The notes under the pieces were generated by a model that saw only the letters and a list, made by a program, of their open reading frames with translations, made no database searches and was not told where the DNA came from. 64,000 nucleotides of DNA, from assembly GCA_039000515.1 (NCBI GenBank), contig JBCFYV010011135.1, positions 30,471,876-30,535,875 on the forward strand, in the 5' to 3' direction. A program made the translations under genes and the position numbers. Origin of the DNA: Timema cristinae (taxonomy: Eukaryota; Arthropoda; Insecta; Phasmatodea; Timematidae). Shown here piece by piece: positions 33,224 to 44,879 of the stretch (positions within the stretch are counted from its first letter, which is position 1; each line of letters begins with the position of its first letter).

Positions 33224-33969
33224 CAGTGGCGGCTTGTGTATAGGAACTGCAGCACCCCCTATTTCCACTTGATATTATCAATAACATTTAATATATGAGT
33301 CCTTTTTTTCTTTAATTCATTCTTTATTTTTGTAGTACAATTATATTCCTTAAGCTTATTTCAGTACTTCAGTATCCATCCCCCAGTTTATGAAAAAGAT
33401 ACAAAAATCTTTGTATGGAACTGTGCGCTCCACAGTGCCAGTGACGTGGTGTTTGACTGTTCACATGCACACATAGGAGGGGGTTGAGGAGGAGGCGGGA
33501 CTGCCAGTTAGAGAGAGCATTGTTGCTCTCGCAGTGCCGGCTCTGGCGTGATGATGTAAAGAAGTTTTTTTTACTCAGCGTGTTTGTGCTTAAAAACCGT
33601 GTACCATATTCTTGAATGTGATAAAGTGTAGAAGAGTGTAGAATTAGATTATTATTCTGCTTCCAGCTATTCTATTTGATTTTTGTTTCGGTTCTTTTAT
33701 TTAACAGAAAGACTAAATGCGCTTGAGTACTTTAAATGGAGAAAAATTTCCTCAATTGTCATCCAGAGATCAAGGAGAAAATTATTGAACTTTTTGCGCA
33801 AATTAAAACAAGAAGAATGGATTTGATTTTTAAATTAATAGAGCAAGCTTGAACTGTAACAATTTAAGTTAAAATAAGTAAAAATGATTGGTTATTTTTG
33901 TTAAGATTTTATCAAGTTCCCCTCCTGACACCTTGAGCAGCAATGGAGCTCACTAGAGCCGCTGACTTG
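33224..33969 (+). mobile_element. hAT-like deletion derivative
   Basis: The left end CAGTGGCGGCTTGTGTATAG with GCAGCACCCCC nearby is of the hAT terminal type. A degenerate right end (GAGCAGCAATGGAGCTCAC, GAGCCGCTGAC) is near 33935-33969. A short frame remnant around 33720-33800 reads YFKWRKISSIVIQ. No clean target duplication. Confidence 0.5.
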
Positions 33970-34754
33970 AGCTTTTAAGAAAACAGCTGATTCTTGGTAT
34001 CCTGCAAAGCACGAACTAGAATATGTTAATGTTTTAATATTTGCAGTTTAAATTAAAAAGAGAAAAACAGAATAAAAGATTGTAGGTGCATCCAATAATA
34101 GTTTTAAGGATGTTAATGGCTGTTTTGACACACTGTTTCATGAAATTAGAGAAGAAAATGTAAAGTTTTTTTAAATTATGTTCATGTGTGATCTTTTGAT
34201 GAGCTGTATATTATTTTTAATTGTTGGCTTCAGAAAAAAAGACACTAACATTTTAAGCCAGCCTAAAGTAGTTGTTTTTTCGGCCTGATTACTATAGTCA
34301 TTGCAGCCGATGTCTATAATGTTAACACGATGTTGTAACTTGAAACAGAGATTTCCCGTGGTGAGCTTTAGCTCACATGTGCGTGTGTGAATGTCTACAT
34401 TAGACACAATGCCCTACTGATATCTTAAGCTCTCGTGAACCAGCTCACGCAAGCTAGTCTGAAAGGGGCTTTACAATACACTACAATGTATGGAAAATTA
34501 CCAAATCAAAGTAAACAAGCAAAACAAGCCTTGGACACCCTGTTCCACATGTATCAGATGTGTCCGAACGGTCTCTCCTTCTACTTTAAGTTATAAGAGA
34601 CAACAATTGAGACTGCAGACAACGAAGTGTACAGAAACGGAGAAATACCGGGGTAAATTATTTATAAAAATCAGTAGATAATGTAATATTTAATAAGTCA
34701 GTCCGACACATCCATGACAGCTATGCCCAAACCTCCTTGTTTTATTTGTTTTAA
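33970..34754. other. No gene seen
   Basis: AT-rich; nothing recognised. Confidence 0.4.
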
Positions 34755-34998
34755 TTGACCCCGATGGCCTTGGAGGTAAAGTGCTCGTTTCAGGATCCGA
34801 TATTCGGGGTTCAAACCCAGCTGGGGTCTGTAGATTTCTCTTGGCGGATAAAACTCTGTAGCACAACTTCCTACGGAGTGGAAGTGAAGCCATCAGTCCC
34901 GTGTCAATTGTGGGGGTATAAAAAAAAACTGGAAGGTATGTGGAAATACCTTTTCGTCACAATTGGTAGGTCCTTTTGCTCTAGCTCATAGAAATGCT
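34755..34998 (+). repeat. Type 3 SINE
   Basis: Head GACCCCGATGGCCTTGGAGG, B box GGGGTTCAAACCC, then GTAGCACAACTTCCTACGG and the stem-loop GGTATGTGGAAATACC. Second copy of the family at 28055. Confidence 0.8.
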
Positions 34999-35211
34999 CA
35001 TGTGCTGATAGAATCAGTAGGTTCAGAAAGTGCATGTTAAACACCTCGAATAAAAAAAATCCTTGTTTTATATATTTTTTTGTTTAATCCACATCTAAAT
35101 ATTTTTTTTATTAAATAAGCAACAATTCAAAATAATATAAGAAACCCGAATGAGCTTAAAATCATAAAAATAGGGTTGTTCACAAAATTATTATAATTAT
35201 TATTACTATTA

Positions 35212-35285
35212 CTAGCACCATGTCTTACTACCCGTTTGGGTTATAGTTATATGCTCATGCTAATGTGTAATGGTCGGGTGAATTT
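35212..35285 (-). repeat. SINE tail fragment (type 2)
   Basis: Reverse tail CCATGTCTTACTACCCGTTT and ATGCTAATGTGTAATGG, truncated. Confidence 0.7.
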
Positions 35286-35309
35286 AAGCTATATATTTTT
35301 ATAATAATT

Positions 35310-35736
35310 TAGGGTTGTGTGAAGTCCACTTTTTAAATTCAAAGCAAACTTGAATTGAATGTATGAAATATTCTCGAAGCTGAATCAGCATTTGAATATT
35401 TTTTGTTAAGTTATTTATGATCCAAAAAAAATGTATGATTATTTCTATATAACTAAATTACTTGGAAATTGTTTGTAATATTTCACTTTAGAACGATAAA
35501 TTAAGTTATTAATACAAACTTACAAGTCAATTACTTCAGGTTTTTTTTTCCATGTGGATATTAATTTGTAATGTATACAACAGTTCAGGAAGAGACTAAT
35601 CGACGATAAATTGAGTATTTTAGCTGTCAATATTTTTATTAGCGAGGCTTCATAATTGAACAAGCCGAATTTTTCTTTTTGAAACAAAGTCGAAGTTGAC
35701 ATCTAAGTCAAAGTTTCAAAACTTCACACATCCTTA
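35310..35736. mobile_element. hAT-like MITE (copy 1)
   Basis: Ends TAGGGTTGTGTGAAGTCCAC and ACTTCACACATCCTTA. The flanking 8-mers TAATAATT and TCATAATT agree at 7 of 8. Internal sequence is shared with 50837-51259 (TATGAAATATTCTCGAAGC; TTTTAGCTGTCAATATTTTT). Confidence 0.8.
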
Positions 35737-35744
35737 TCATAATT

Positions 35745-38294
35745 TCTATATTTGTTTTTTTATTTATTTTTACCAAGATACAAGTTAAAGATATAAAATA
35801 AAAAATACAACCATTTATAAGCCCACAATTTATTTTGTTACATTAAAATATTACCTTGCACTCCTATCAAAATATGGATTGAAATTTAAAAAAAATCCAA
35901 GCCACTCTACATTATATAAAATTATACCATAAACACAAAAAAATAAAACCGACCAAAAATTTCAGCCTTATTTATCAGTCATTATAAGCTATTTACAGAA
36001 CTGATTAAGTTGATTAAGTCTTTTTTTTTCACACACAAATACACAATCAACGTCGATATTGATAAAAATAATATATATCTTAGTTTAATCCATGATTTTT
36101 TTAAAAAGAGTTATAAATAGAGACATGCAAAAGGGGAGGTTATTTTTAGGGGAAAAGTGGTGTTATTTTTCTCAAAAAGCGATGTTATTATAAGTTGAAA
36201 GTGATGTTATTATTTAAATAAATACGGTTGAATTAGTATTCGTTAAAAAAAAGCTAGGATAAAACTGCCTCCATTTTTCATTCATATTGTGTATTTAACT
36301 GATTAATTAGAAACATATTCAGAAAAATTAAATATAAATGAGCCTCAAACATTTCATGCTTAGTAATATCAACTCGATTTATCAATATCATTACCTTAGA
36401 GTCTTACGAATAGCAATATCAAAATAATTAATTATCAACTTAGGTTTACCAAACAATAACAATTCCGAAACATGTTGTCAAAGAGAACTAAACAACTATC
36501 AAATATGGAGAAGGGAATAAAAATTAAGAATGTATAATTTTGCCAGACATGACCGCCTGTAGCAAGGTCCATAAATACTGTATATTATTGTCCTTGATTG
36601 GACCTAGCGTGAAATCTTTTAAAGGCTGTAAGCAAAGAATCAAAATTTAGGTATTGTAATGTGTAAAAGTAGAAATCGTGATTTTTAATGCTAACCTCAG
36701 ATAAAAAAAAACTTGAATATCTTGAAAAACTCATTTTTCATGGGATCTATTTTATACCTATAAAATAAGTAAAAGCGGATACTATTCATATAAACAGCAT
36801 CCAGGTATGGTGCTATCACCAGTGTTACCGCAAATTACAAATTATAAAGAAATTCTGTTTATTTAGAAAAAAAAAGAAGCTTAAATTCGTGTTGTCGCAA
36901 ATGTGAATTTTGCATGTCCCTAGTTATAAGATAAGCGCATGTGTGACACACAAATTACATGTTAAGTTTTTTTTAAATCTTATTAATTTATTTGAAATAG
37001 ACCGTTAAGCTAAATCATGGTTTGGACTGCATGAATGAAGGGTAAAGTGTCCGACACAGACTCCGTATCCGTAGGTCCGTAAGAAATCATTGTCACAGTA
37101 TCAGATTGCTATGACCACAGAGTCCTTATCCATATGTCTGTACTCCATAGTAGGGATGGACATCAAACATCGATGTTTTTAAAACAGGTTTTTACCTGGA
37201 TGACAGTTCGAAAGTCAAATGTTTATTAGGTTTTGGGTTGCCAACACTTGTAAAAGATCACAGTTTTGTTATAAATGTTAAGATCTTTAATTACCTGTTA
37301 TATATTACATTAAAAATAACAAACTTAAGTTTTCTCATACTATTTTTTTTTTTTAAATAATTTCTTTTATCCAACTCGAAACAATATTTTAAACATAATT
37401 AAAAGTACTTATTTTTCGTTTTGGAACGTTATTGACTGTGTGTAATATAGTGCACTATCAATATCGTTTAATACAGGCATTGTATTTACTTGAGAATGAG
37501 AAAATGCTTGTAATTGTTTTATATATATATAATTATTTTAGAACTATTTTATCTATATCAAAATATTTAACTGAATAGAATGTTTTTATAAACTACATGG
37601 GTTAACTATTGTAAAGAACTTGTTTGCGTCACGATCAATCACATGGTTTAAATTCGCTGGTCGCCATTTTGAAGTTATATTCGTTAAGACCTTTTGTGAA
37701 AGTGCTGTGAATAATTTTTTTTTTAAGTGGAATAAAACTGCAAATAAGCTTTGTGACTGACCTAAAATAAATCAAAATAATATTGGCTATAAATTACTGT
37801 GTTATTTATCACATTTATATATTTTCATTGCAGTTATCCAAAGTGACAGATGTCAGCTGTTGGCGTAGGGATACATTAGAGACTATTTCTAGTAACTTTT
37901 TGAGCTGTCATCCAAGTAAACTAAGGTCGTGAATGTACTATACAAAGCAACTTCCTAGAAAGAGGAAATCAAAAACACAGAAAATGAAAAATAAAAGTGT
38001 CAAAAAATTGTAATCGGTTGAGGTTTAATTGAAAGAATATCTCAATAGGGGGAAATTTAAAAAATTTAAAGGGCATTCGCTGTAATGAAAGAAGAGTGTT
38101 AACAAATATCTTAAGAAACTAAGGATAATGGAAATAGATATATAGTTTCTCAAGGTCAGATGAAATTAAAACATCTGGAGTCACTGAATACCAAATTACA
38201 GAAAAGCCCCAAAAAATTATGATATAACGTAAGTTTCCAACACAATTATTTAGAATCCCAAATGACGACCCGTGCAAGGAACGGTCACATAACC
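35745..38294. other. Region 3' of TBL2, no gene seen
   Basis: AT-rich with poly-A and poly-T runs. It should contain the TBL2 3' UTR just below 38295, but no polyadenylation site can be chosen with confidence. Confidence 0.4.
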
Positions 38295-38521
38295 TCAACT
38301 GGACTGTTCTTTGAGGCTCTTGAGGAAGTCCCGTGCCTCTTGGATTTGCTGCTCCATGCGTTCTTTCTGTGCCGAACTCATGGTGGCCTGCTTGAACTTG
38401 GCTTGGATCGAGGCTATGGTGGCGCGGTAACCCGTCACGTTGTGGAACACGTGGACGTGCTTGTCTCCGGCTGCCAGGACGAACTTGCCCAGGGAGTCGA
38501 ACTGGACGCACACAATGTCAC
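38295..38521 (-). CDS. TBL2, last coding exon
   Basis: It completes a split Gly codon and reads GDIVCVQFDSLGKFVLAAGD then KHVHVFHNVTGYRATI, the last WD40 blade. A Gln/Lys-rich helix (SSAQKERMEQQIQEARDFL) and a stop follow. The closing helix after the propeller is characteristic of TBL2. The acceptor is gtcgccgcag. Confidence 0.85.
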
Positions 38522-38594
38522 CTGCGGCGACAAAGAAAACCCCCGGGTTAATTCCGCTATCGTCGCGAGTTTGTAGGAATTACAATCGCTGAAG

Positions 38595-38805
38595 TAGATA
38601 CCGCTGTGGTCTCACTCTCGGAATAGATTAGTCTGGCAATGACGGGGAGATCGTGGTTCGATCCCAATCGTGTGTATGTAATGAGGCTTGCTACCCCCCT
38701 CCCTTCCCCTCCGCACCTACGCTGAAGTGGTTTTTTCTCTCTATGCAAATGTGAGCACACTTTCTCTAAATCCAACCTTTCTCATAACTAACCTGTAGGG
38801 GTGGC
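38595..38805 (+). repeat. Type 1 SINE, diverged
   Basis: GATACCGCTGTGGTCTCAC head, B box GTGGTTCGATCCC, body CTCTCTATGCAAATGTGAGC. No tail. Confidence 0.65.
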
Positions 38806-38809
38806 CAGA

Positions 38810-39469
38810 AAATATATATATCGGGCGGAAATTATAAACTTAAACTCTGGCACGGACAGACATTTCATTTTGGGAACAACTTTGTCCCAGGTCTATAACA
38901 TTTCAAATTTAAAGTTAAAACAGTCAACAAATGCAAAATAGCCGTTTCTTATTTAATGTTCATTTGATGAGTACTTTTATATTTATATCCTAACAAATCT
39001 GGCTAATAATAATAATAATGAATTAAAGAAATGTAAAGAAAACTAATTTAGATTAAGTTTTCGCAGTCATGGGGCCTAAAAATTTAATGTGAAAATGTTG
39101 AATTTGTTATGTTGTAGACTTGTAACCTGTGAGAAACATTATTGTAGTTTTGTTGAAAGCAAACATTAATAATTTACAAATTAATAAATGATAATACTTA
39201 CCTTTGTTTAATATTAGTTGGTACATTTTGTTACAAATAAAAGATGGTACAAGAAAATTGTATGGAAACCAAAAATAGAAAGAACCTATTTATGTAAGAA
39301 GATTTTTTTTCTCTCCAAATGTACGGTGTTAGTCATAAAAATAATAATATAATTTAATGTGGAGTTGGTTGCATGAAAAAGGTTTAAATTTATAAATTTT
39401 GAAGAATTATAAACAAGAACTGAGGTTAAAATGTAATAATTGAATTCAAGAAAAGCAAGGTCATATGGC
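38810..39469. other. TBL2 intron, no gene seen
   Basis: AT-rich intron sequence. Confidence 0.4.
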
Positions 39470-39914
39470 ATTTCTATTAAGGGTGTTCGAAGCTTAAAAA
39501 AAACCTCAACTCTATTTCAAATATTCATCATCTTCAACTTTGACTAAAAATAAAAGAGCCAGATTAAACAAATTACGAAACTTTGTCAATAAAACTATTT
39601 AAAGTTAAAACACACCATTATGTTCAATATTCTTGTAATTTTGTTTTGTTATTTACATTACAAATAAATGTTAAAACACAAATGCCTAAAATAACAGTCA
39701 AATGTTGTGAAAATAGCCCTATTTACCAGATTACAACTCGTCATTATAACCATCAATTGTTTCCAGCCTGTGACCGGGTAAGTTTAGTAAAATACCTCCA
39801 TCTCGCTCTAGTCTTTCACCATTACTCCTCCTTTAATTCCTTCATTCTTCTCCTCTCATTTGCACACTTCCTGTTATCTGCTAATCTCATATCATTATTG
39901 GCACCACTCGCGGT

Positions 39915-40800
39915 CTTTTCTTACATACTTATTTCCAACATTTTCTTCGGCATCCTCTCTCTTTCCATCCTCCTTATATGTCCATACCATCTCAGTCTTG
40001 CTTCCTCTACTATCTCATGTACTCCAACATCCTCATTACATGTCCCATACCATCTCAGTCTTGCTTCCTCTACTATCTCATGTACTCCAACATCCTCATT
40101 ACATGACCGTACCATCTCAGTCTTGCTTCCTCTACTATCTCATGTACTCCAACATCCTCATTACATGTCCATACCATCTCAGTCTTGCTTCCTCTACTAT
40201 CTCATGTACTCCAACATCCTCATTACATGTCCATACCATCTCAGTCTTGCTTCCTCTACTATCTCATGTACTCCAACATCCTCATTACATGCCATACCAT
40301 CTCAGTCTTGCTTCCTCTACTTCTCATGTACTCCAACATCCTCATTACATGTCCATACCATCTCAGTCTTGCTTCCTCTACTATCTCATGTACTCCAACA
40401 TCCTCATTACATGGCCATACATATCAGTCTTGCTTCCTCTACTATCTCATGTACTCCAACATCCTCATTACATGACTACCATCTCAGTCTTGCTTCCTCT
40501 ACTATCTCATGTACTCCAACATCCTCATTACATGACCGTACCATCTCAGTCTTGCTTCCTCTACTATCTCATGTAGTCCTTTTACACCCATTCTCTCATG
40601 AATAACTTCATTCCTAATCCTGTTTTTCCTTGTAACAGCTAACAAGCTCCTCACAAACTTCATTCCCACGGCCTCCACTCTCCTAGTCTCTCTTACATTC
40701 CCTGTCCATGTTACTGCTTCATGTGTGACAACGAGCGCAAAGTATGCACTGTATAGCACTTTTTTACTCTTCGACACTTTTTTCCACAATCACACTTCAA
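39915..40800 (-). pseudogene. LINE reverse-transcriptase C-terminal fragment
   Basis: The minus strand reads FALVVTHEAVTWTGNVRETR, FVRSLLAVTRKNRIRNEVIH then VHEIVEEARLRWYGHVMRM, the order typical of the C-terminal end of many non-LTR retrotransposon proteins. It is interrupted by tandem expansion of the last part. At the far end GHIRRMERERMPKKMLEI resumes the element. Confidence 0.75.
39980..40577 (-). repeat. 62-bp minisatellite derived from LINE coding sequence
   Basis: About 9.5 copies of a 62-bp unit (61-63) containing CATGTACTCCAACATCCTC on the plus strand, starting near 40016, 40079, 40141, 40203 and so on to 40569. On the minus strand each unit encodes HEIVEEARLRWYG and HVMRM-like text, but 62 is not a multiple of three, so successive units change frame. 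Confidence 0.9.
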
Positions 40801-41094
40801 AGATATTTTACGTTCAGCACTTTTCCAGCTCTACTCATCCAACCTTATAGCTTTATTAGAACTAAATATGTTAATTATCTTTGCGTTATAACATTTTGAA
40901 GATAATATTTAATACTAAAATGTGTATATTTACTAAACATAAAAAGAAATTTATGGCTAAATCATTATTATTTTTTAAATACTCTAACTTCGATTCGACT
41001 TTGTTTCAAATTGAAAAAGTGGATTTTGCACACCCCTAATTTCTATATTAAATGTAACGATCAAAATGGATATATTACTTTATCTAATGTGAGA

Positions 41095-41275
41095 GGATGA
41101 AGAAAGGAAGCATTTTAGAGGTAATCTACCCGCATTTGCATGGAAGGAAAGTGGGAGACCGTTTAACCACCCTCAATAGACCCGACCAAGATACAAACCC
41201 TGATCTCATCTTCATTAGTCCGATATAACACGAGAGCGACACCTCGGACCATTCGGCCACTGAGCGGGTCCGAAT
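41095..41275 (-). repeat. Type 1 SINE, old
   Basis: Reverse body CCCGCATTTGCATGGAAGG, reverse B box (AGATACAAACCCT) and head (GGCCACTGAGCGGGT). Confidence 0.65.
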
Positions 41276-41304
41276 GTATGCGAGTAAGATTTCGAGGGCC
41301 CCAC

Positions 41305-41493
41305 CTGAATAGATGTCTCTGATGGTGTTGTCGCACTCGCCCGTGAGGACGGAGTAGAAGGAGAGGGAGCCGCCGTCAGCTATGACCACCACCTCGCCGT
41401 TGGGTGATATCGCGACGTGCGAGGGACCCGCACTCTTGTGGTTGTATTTCCCCGTAATCAGTAGGTGGGGGTCCTCTCCCTTTTGAAACTCGA
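41305..41493 (-). CDS. TBL2 exon
   Basis: A 189-nt exon, acceptor gtccgacag, donor TATTCAG|gtggggcc. It completes an Ile codon split after NTK and reads IEFQKGEDPHLLITGKY, then SAGPSHVAISPNGEVVVIAD and LTGECDNTIRDIYS: one WD40 blade and part of the next. It ends on the first base of the Gly codon finished by 38521. Confidence 0.85.
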
Positions 41494-41597
41494 CTGTCGG
41501 ACAAAACAAACGTTTCACTTTCATGTACGGGGACATTTTGCGCAACATTTCCAAAAGGTGTGGGTTTGTTATAAGATAAACTTGCACAAAATAGTAT

Positions 41598-41862
41598 TAT
41601 TATTATTATTATTATTATTATCACCACATCTTACTACCCATTCGGGTAATACGCACTTACGCTAATGTGTAATGGTAGGGTGAAAGTGAGATGAAATGAA
41701 GGACCTACAGTTTAACGTGGGATCCGAACCACGGTGGAGGCCTGGATTTCCCCACATTCACAAGTTGTGATTAATACAGTCTTGTCAGAGGTGAAGGAAG
41801 GGTTTGGTAATCAGATAAATCTGTGCCGGGACCAAGTATTGAACCCCGGCCACCAGCACATT
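41598..41862 (-). repeat. Type 2 SINE (left arm of the inverted duplication)
   Basis: GTATTAATCAC subtype with the variant tail GTAAGATGTGGTGAT when read on the minus strand, also found in the right arm. Confidence 0.88.
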
Positions 41863-42164
41863 TTCAATTTAAATAACATTAGTAATTTTGTTTAGCAAAT
41901 TTATTTAAACATAACTTCATAATGTCAAAGAAATGACCCATAAAGTAGTCTCTATCGGAGCATTTTACTGCAGTTAATTTACAGTAATTAATATAATCTA
42001 ACCATTTATGTTGGAATCGGACAGTAGGAGTCTTGAGTCGAGGCTTGGCTTACCAACTCCACAGCCCTGGTTGAAATAGTTGTTTGAATTCGACTAAAAA
42101 TGTTTATATTCCTTCACTAATAGTTTCATTCACCATCCCATTTGTAATAAAATTATAATTGGTG

Positions 42165-42500
42165 TGTGTGCGCGCATGGTGGTCTAGGGGAAGGTGTCAG
42201 ACTTCTGTGTTGAGGATCGAGGTTCAATCCTCGGTCCCGGCACATATTTATCTTATTACCAAACCCTTCCTTCATCTCTGACAAGACGTGTATTAATCAC
42301 AACTTGTGAATGTGTGGAATGCCAGGCCTCCACTGTGGTTCGGATCCCATGTTAAACTGTAGGTCCTCCATTTAATCTCACAATCACCCTACCATTACAC
42401 GTTAGCGTAAGTGCGTACAACCCGAACGGGTAGTAAGATGTGGTGATAATAATAATAATAATAATAATAATATAATAATAATAATAATAATAATAATATA
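42165..42500 (+). repeat. Type 2 SINE (right arm of the inverted duplication)
   Basis: Head CGCATGGTGGTCTAGGGG, B box GAGGTTCAATCCTC, body with ACGTGTATTAATCAC, tail variant GTAAGATGTGGTGAT and a long imperfect (TAA)n at 42448-42500. Confidence 0.9.
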
Positions 42501-42573
42501 ATAATACTATTTTGTGCAAGTTTATCTTATAACAAACCCACACCTTTTGGAAATGTGGCTAATAATAATAATA

Positions 42574-42967
42574 AATTGAAAAATGATACCTTGATACGGG
42601 AATAGAAACCGAGACCTTTTGGCTTTTTACGCCAATTCTCTTAACCACTGAGCTATCCAGGAATTTTCTCGTCATGATATGCGCATTTATACAGTTGTTA
42701 TTGTAATATTGGCAGCATGAAGCTTTCCCGAGTCGAAGATGGCTTTGTTATTTGATAGCTCATGAATCTTAATTGATCACACATATGTAGCTGTCGATCT
42801 CCGCATGTCCATCACAGACTCTGCCTAAGAATATGAATGAAGAGTGATAATGGGCACAAGATGATTCCTGGACAGATCAGTGGTTAGAGGATTGGTGTAC
42901 TAATACACAAGTCCCGGGTGAAATTCCCGTGTCCAGATGTACCATTTTTCAATTTAAAGACTATGAT
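42574..42967. mobile_element. tRNA-TIR element, two arms
   Basis: The left tRNA-like arm runs on the minus strand (reverse A box CTTAACCACTGAGCTATCC near 42645-42660). The right arm is on the plus strand at about 42884-42955 (ATCAGTGGTTAGAGGATTGG). The outer ends TTGAAAAATGATACC and ACCATTTTTCAA are mutually inverted. The long inner segment (GACTCTGCCTAAGAATATGA) lies next to the right arm. Confidence 0.75.
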
Positions 42968-43287
42968 AATAGATGCTGCTATAAATGTAATTATTAAATA
43001 TAATAGCTTTGCTATTTAATCCATCAAAATTACTAATATAGTTCCTATAAATTAAAAAAGTATGAACTTAAAATAATATATTTTTCATTTATGGATACAT
43101 CATCGTAAGTTTCTATTTTGAGGCCGGAATTGGAACATTTATACCGACCACATCCAAAATCGCTTACGACTACACAACCCTGATTAACAATAACTTTTTT
43201 TTCAATACAAATTTTTTATGACACAACTGTGAAAAGTGTCTTAAATATTTTATATAATTTTCTGGTGTAGGGGGAAAAAAAAAGTAC

Positions 43288-43473
43288 TTTTGGTGTTGTA
43301 AGCTTTCCATGTCCCGTCCTTGGACACTGTCGCTATACAAGAAGAGTCGGCGTTGAAACTGAAGTCGTACACCCCCGAGGAGTGGCCGGAGAGTTCAAAC
43401 GCCCGGGAAACCTGGTGGAACTCGCCGCTCTTTGCGAAACATACCTCCCACACTTTCACATCGGGGGTAAACC
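43288..43473 (-). CDS. TBL2 exon
   Basis: A 186-nt exon, acceptor ctttcaag, donor ACCAAAA|gtactttt. With the split Gly codon it reads GFTPDVKVWEVCFAKSGEF, RAFELSGHSSGVYDFSF and CIATVSKDGTWKAYNTK. This FTPDVKVWEV plus FELSGHS combination is diagnostic for TBL2. Confidence 0.88.
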
Positions 43474-43479
43474 CTTGAA

Positions 43480-44657
43480 AGAAGAAGATGAAGATATAAA
43501 TGTCTTTAATTATTTTAAGGATGCAACCTTTGAATCCATCAAATCCTTAAGGTCGTTGCCAACGCGGGTGGTTTCGAAACTATTTTGCTAAGTGGGTTGC
43601 ATCTTAACTTGACGCCCCTAAGCAGTCTAAGCAGTATCACACTTAAGACACGAATGTACGAAATAAAAAGAGAGGAAAGAAAATGATACGTTCACTCTGA
43701 GAGGGCTCTTGTCTATCTACTGATAACACTTCCCCTCTTCCTCTGACGAGTTTCATAATGTCTACTCAACTTTACCAATGAAATTCTCGACTTTTTCCAT
43801 GATCATTTCCTAAAATTCCCAACTCAAAACCTTCTCCCGTTCTCATAAGTTTTATGAATAGTAATAAGTTTTAAAATTTAAATAACACTTTTTTTTATTT
43901 GTATTAACATAGCCTATTAGTATTAAGTAAATTATAAAAAAATATTACACAGCTACAAAAAAAAAAAAGACAGTTTGAAACACATTGTAATTTACTGATT
44001 TAATGATTATTATATCTCCTATTTGAGTAAATACAAATTTCCCCAGTTTTTTTTTTTTAAATTTACCAAACTACCTACTTATTCCTATTTTTTCCCGGTT
44101 ACTTCAAATTTCCAGCTAATTTCAGTTTTCCCAGATTTCGCCGGATGGTAGATACCCTGAGTTTACACACTCACTCTTAACTATTTTTGTCTGGATAGAA
44201 TTGGATCTATTTTTAAAATCATATATTTTGTTGTTTTTCTATATTCTAGATAAACATTTAGTATCACATACTTTTTTCTATATCCTGGCAGGAAGAATCT
44301 TACAGGAAATTTCAAAGAATATAACAAATTCTCCAAGTTGTAAACAATTTTTGAAAACATTTGTATAAAAAAAAAGATTATTCAAAGATAAACAAAAATT
44401 GTGCCGAAATTAGACTATTTTTAGAATCTAATTAAAAATGTATGGTTTATGTTTTAATGTTTAAAACTATCCGAATAAAACATAAGATCTGACAAAAGTC
44501 ATTCGGTATTTGCCTTCACTATAGAAAAATGGACGACCACATCATATATCAGCCATCACCCCCCCACCTGAGACTTTTATTTAGTGTCCACAGGGGCATG
44601 CCCCCTCTATATAAAAATGGCCGACCAAACGGTCCACCTGCTGCTTTTTCTTCCCAC
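43480..44657. other. TBL2 intron, no gene seen
   Basis: AT-rich intron without recognised repeats. Confidence 0.4.
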
Positions 44658-44847
44658 CTGAGGCTGCGACAAAGCGTCCACAAGGGCTGATACGGGCGCA
44701 GTAGTTGTTCATGAGGTAGGTGTCCACCTTGGCCAGCTGCTGCCCCTTCAGGTCCCAGAGTACGAGGTCCGTCTTATCCGAGCACGACATGATAAACTTG
44801 CCGTTGCACGCTATTCCCAGGCCCACCACGGCATCCCACCCTTCATG
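44658..44847 (-). CDS. TBL2 exon
   Basis: A 190-nt exon, acceptor ggtgacag, donor GCCTCAG|gtgggaag. It starts phase 0 at HEGWDAVVGLGIACNGKFI and continues SCSDKTDLVLWDLKGQQLA, NNYCARISPCGRFVAASG. These are WD40 strands with a canonical W-D ending, matching the centre of TBL2. Confidence 0.87.
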
Positions 44848-44879
44848 CTGTCACCAAGAAACATGTTGTGACGGTTGTG

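Larger units (their letters stand above)
39478..41038. mobile_element. hAT-like element with perfect 8-bp target duplication
   Basis: The left end TAAGGGTGTTCGAAGCTT and right end (reverse complement TAGGGGTGTGCAAAATCC) are flanked by ATTTCTAT at 39470-39477 and 41039-41046. The 1.56-kb interior carries a LINE fragment with a 62-bp minisatellite instead of transposase, so the LINE piece was inserted or captured. Confidence 0.8.
41546..42557. repeat. Inverted duplication within a TBL2 intron
   Basis: The left arm (about 41546-41862) holds unique flank plus a minus-strand type 2 SINE. The right arm (about 42165-42557) holds the same in reverse, including the unique flank (AAACTTGCACAAAATAGTA left; TACTATTTTGTGCAAGTTT right; both extending through an AAAAGGTGTGGGTTTG word). 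A spacer of about 300 bp lies between. Confidence 0.85.

Noticed and set aside
39583..40605. A 340-codon plus-strand open frame with repeats of SLASSTISCTPTSSLH
   Set aside because: It is the antisense of the LINE-derived 62-bp minisatellite; the true coding signal (RLRWYGHVMRM) is on the minus strand.
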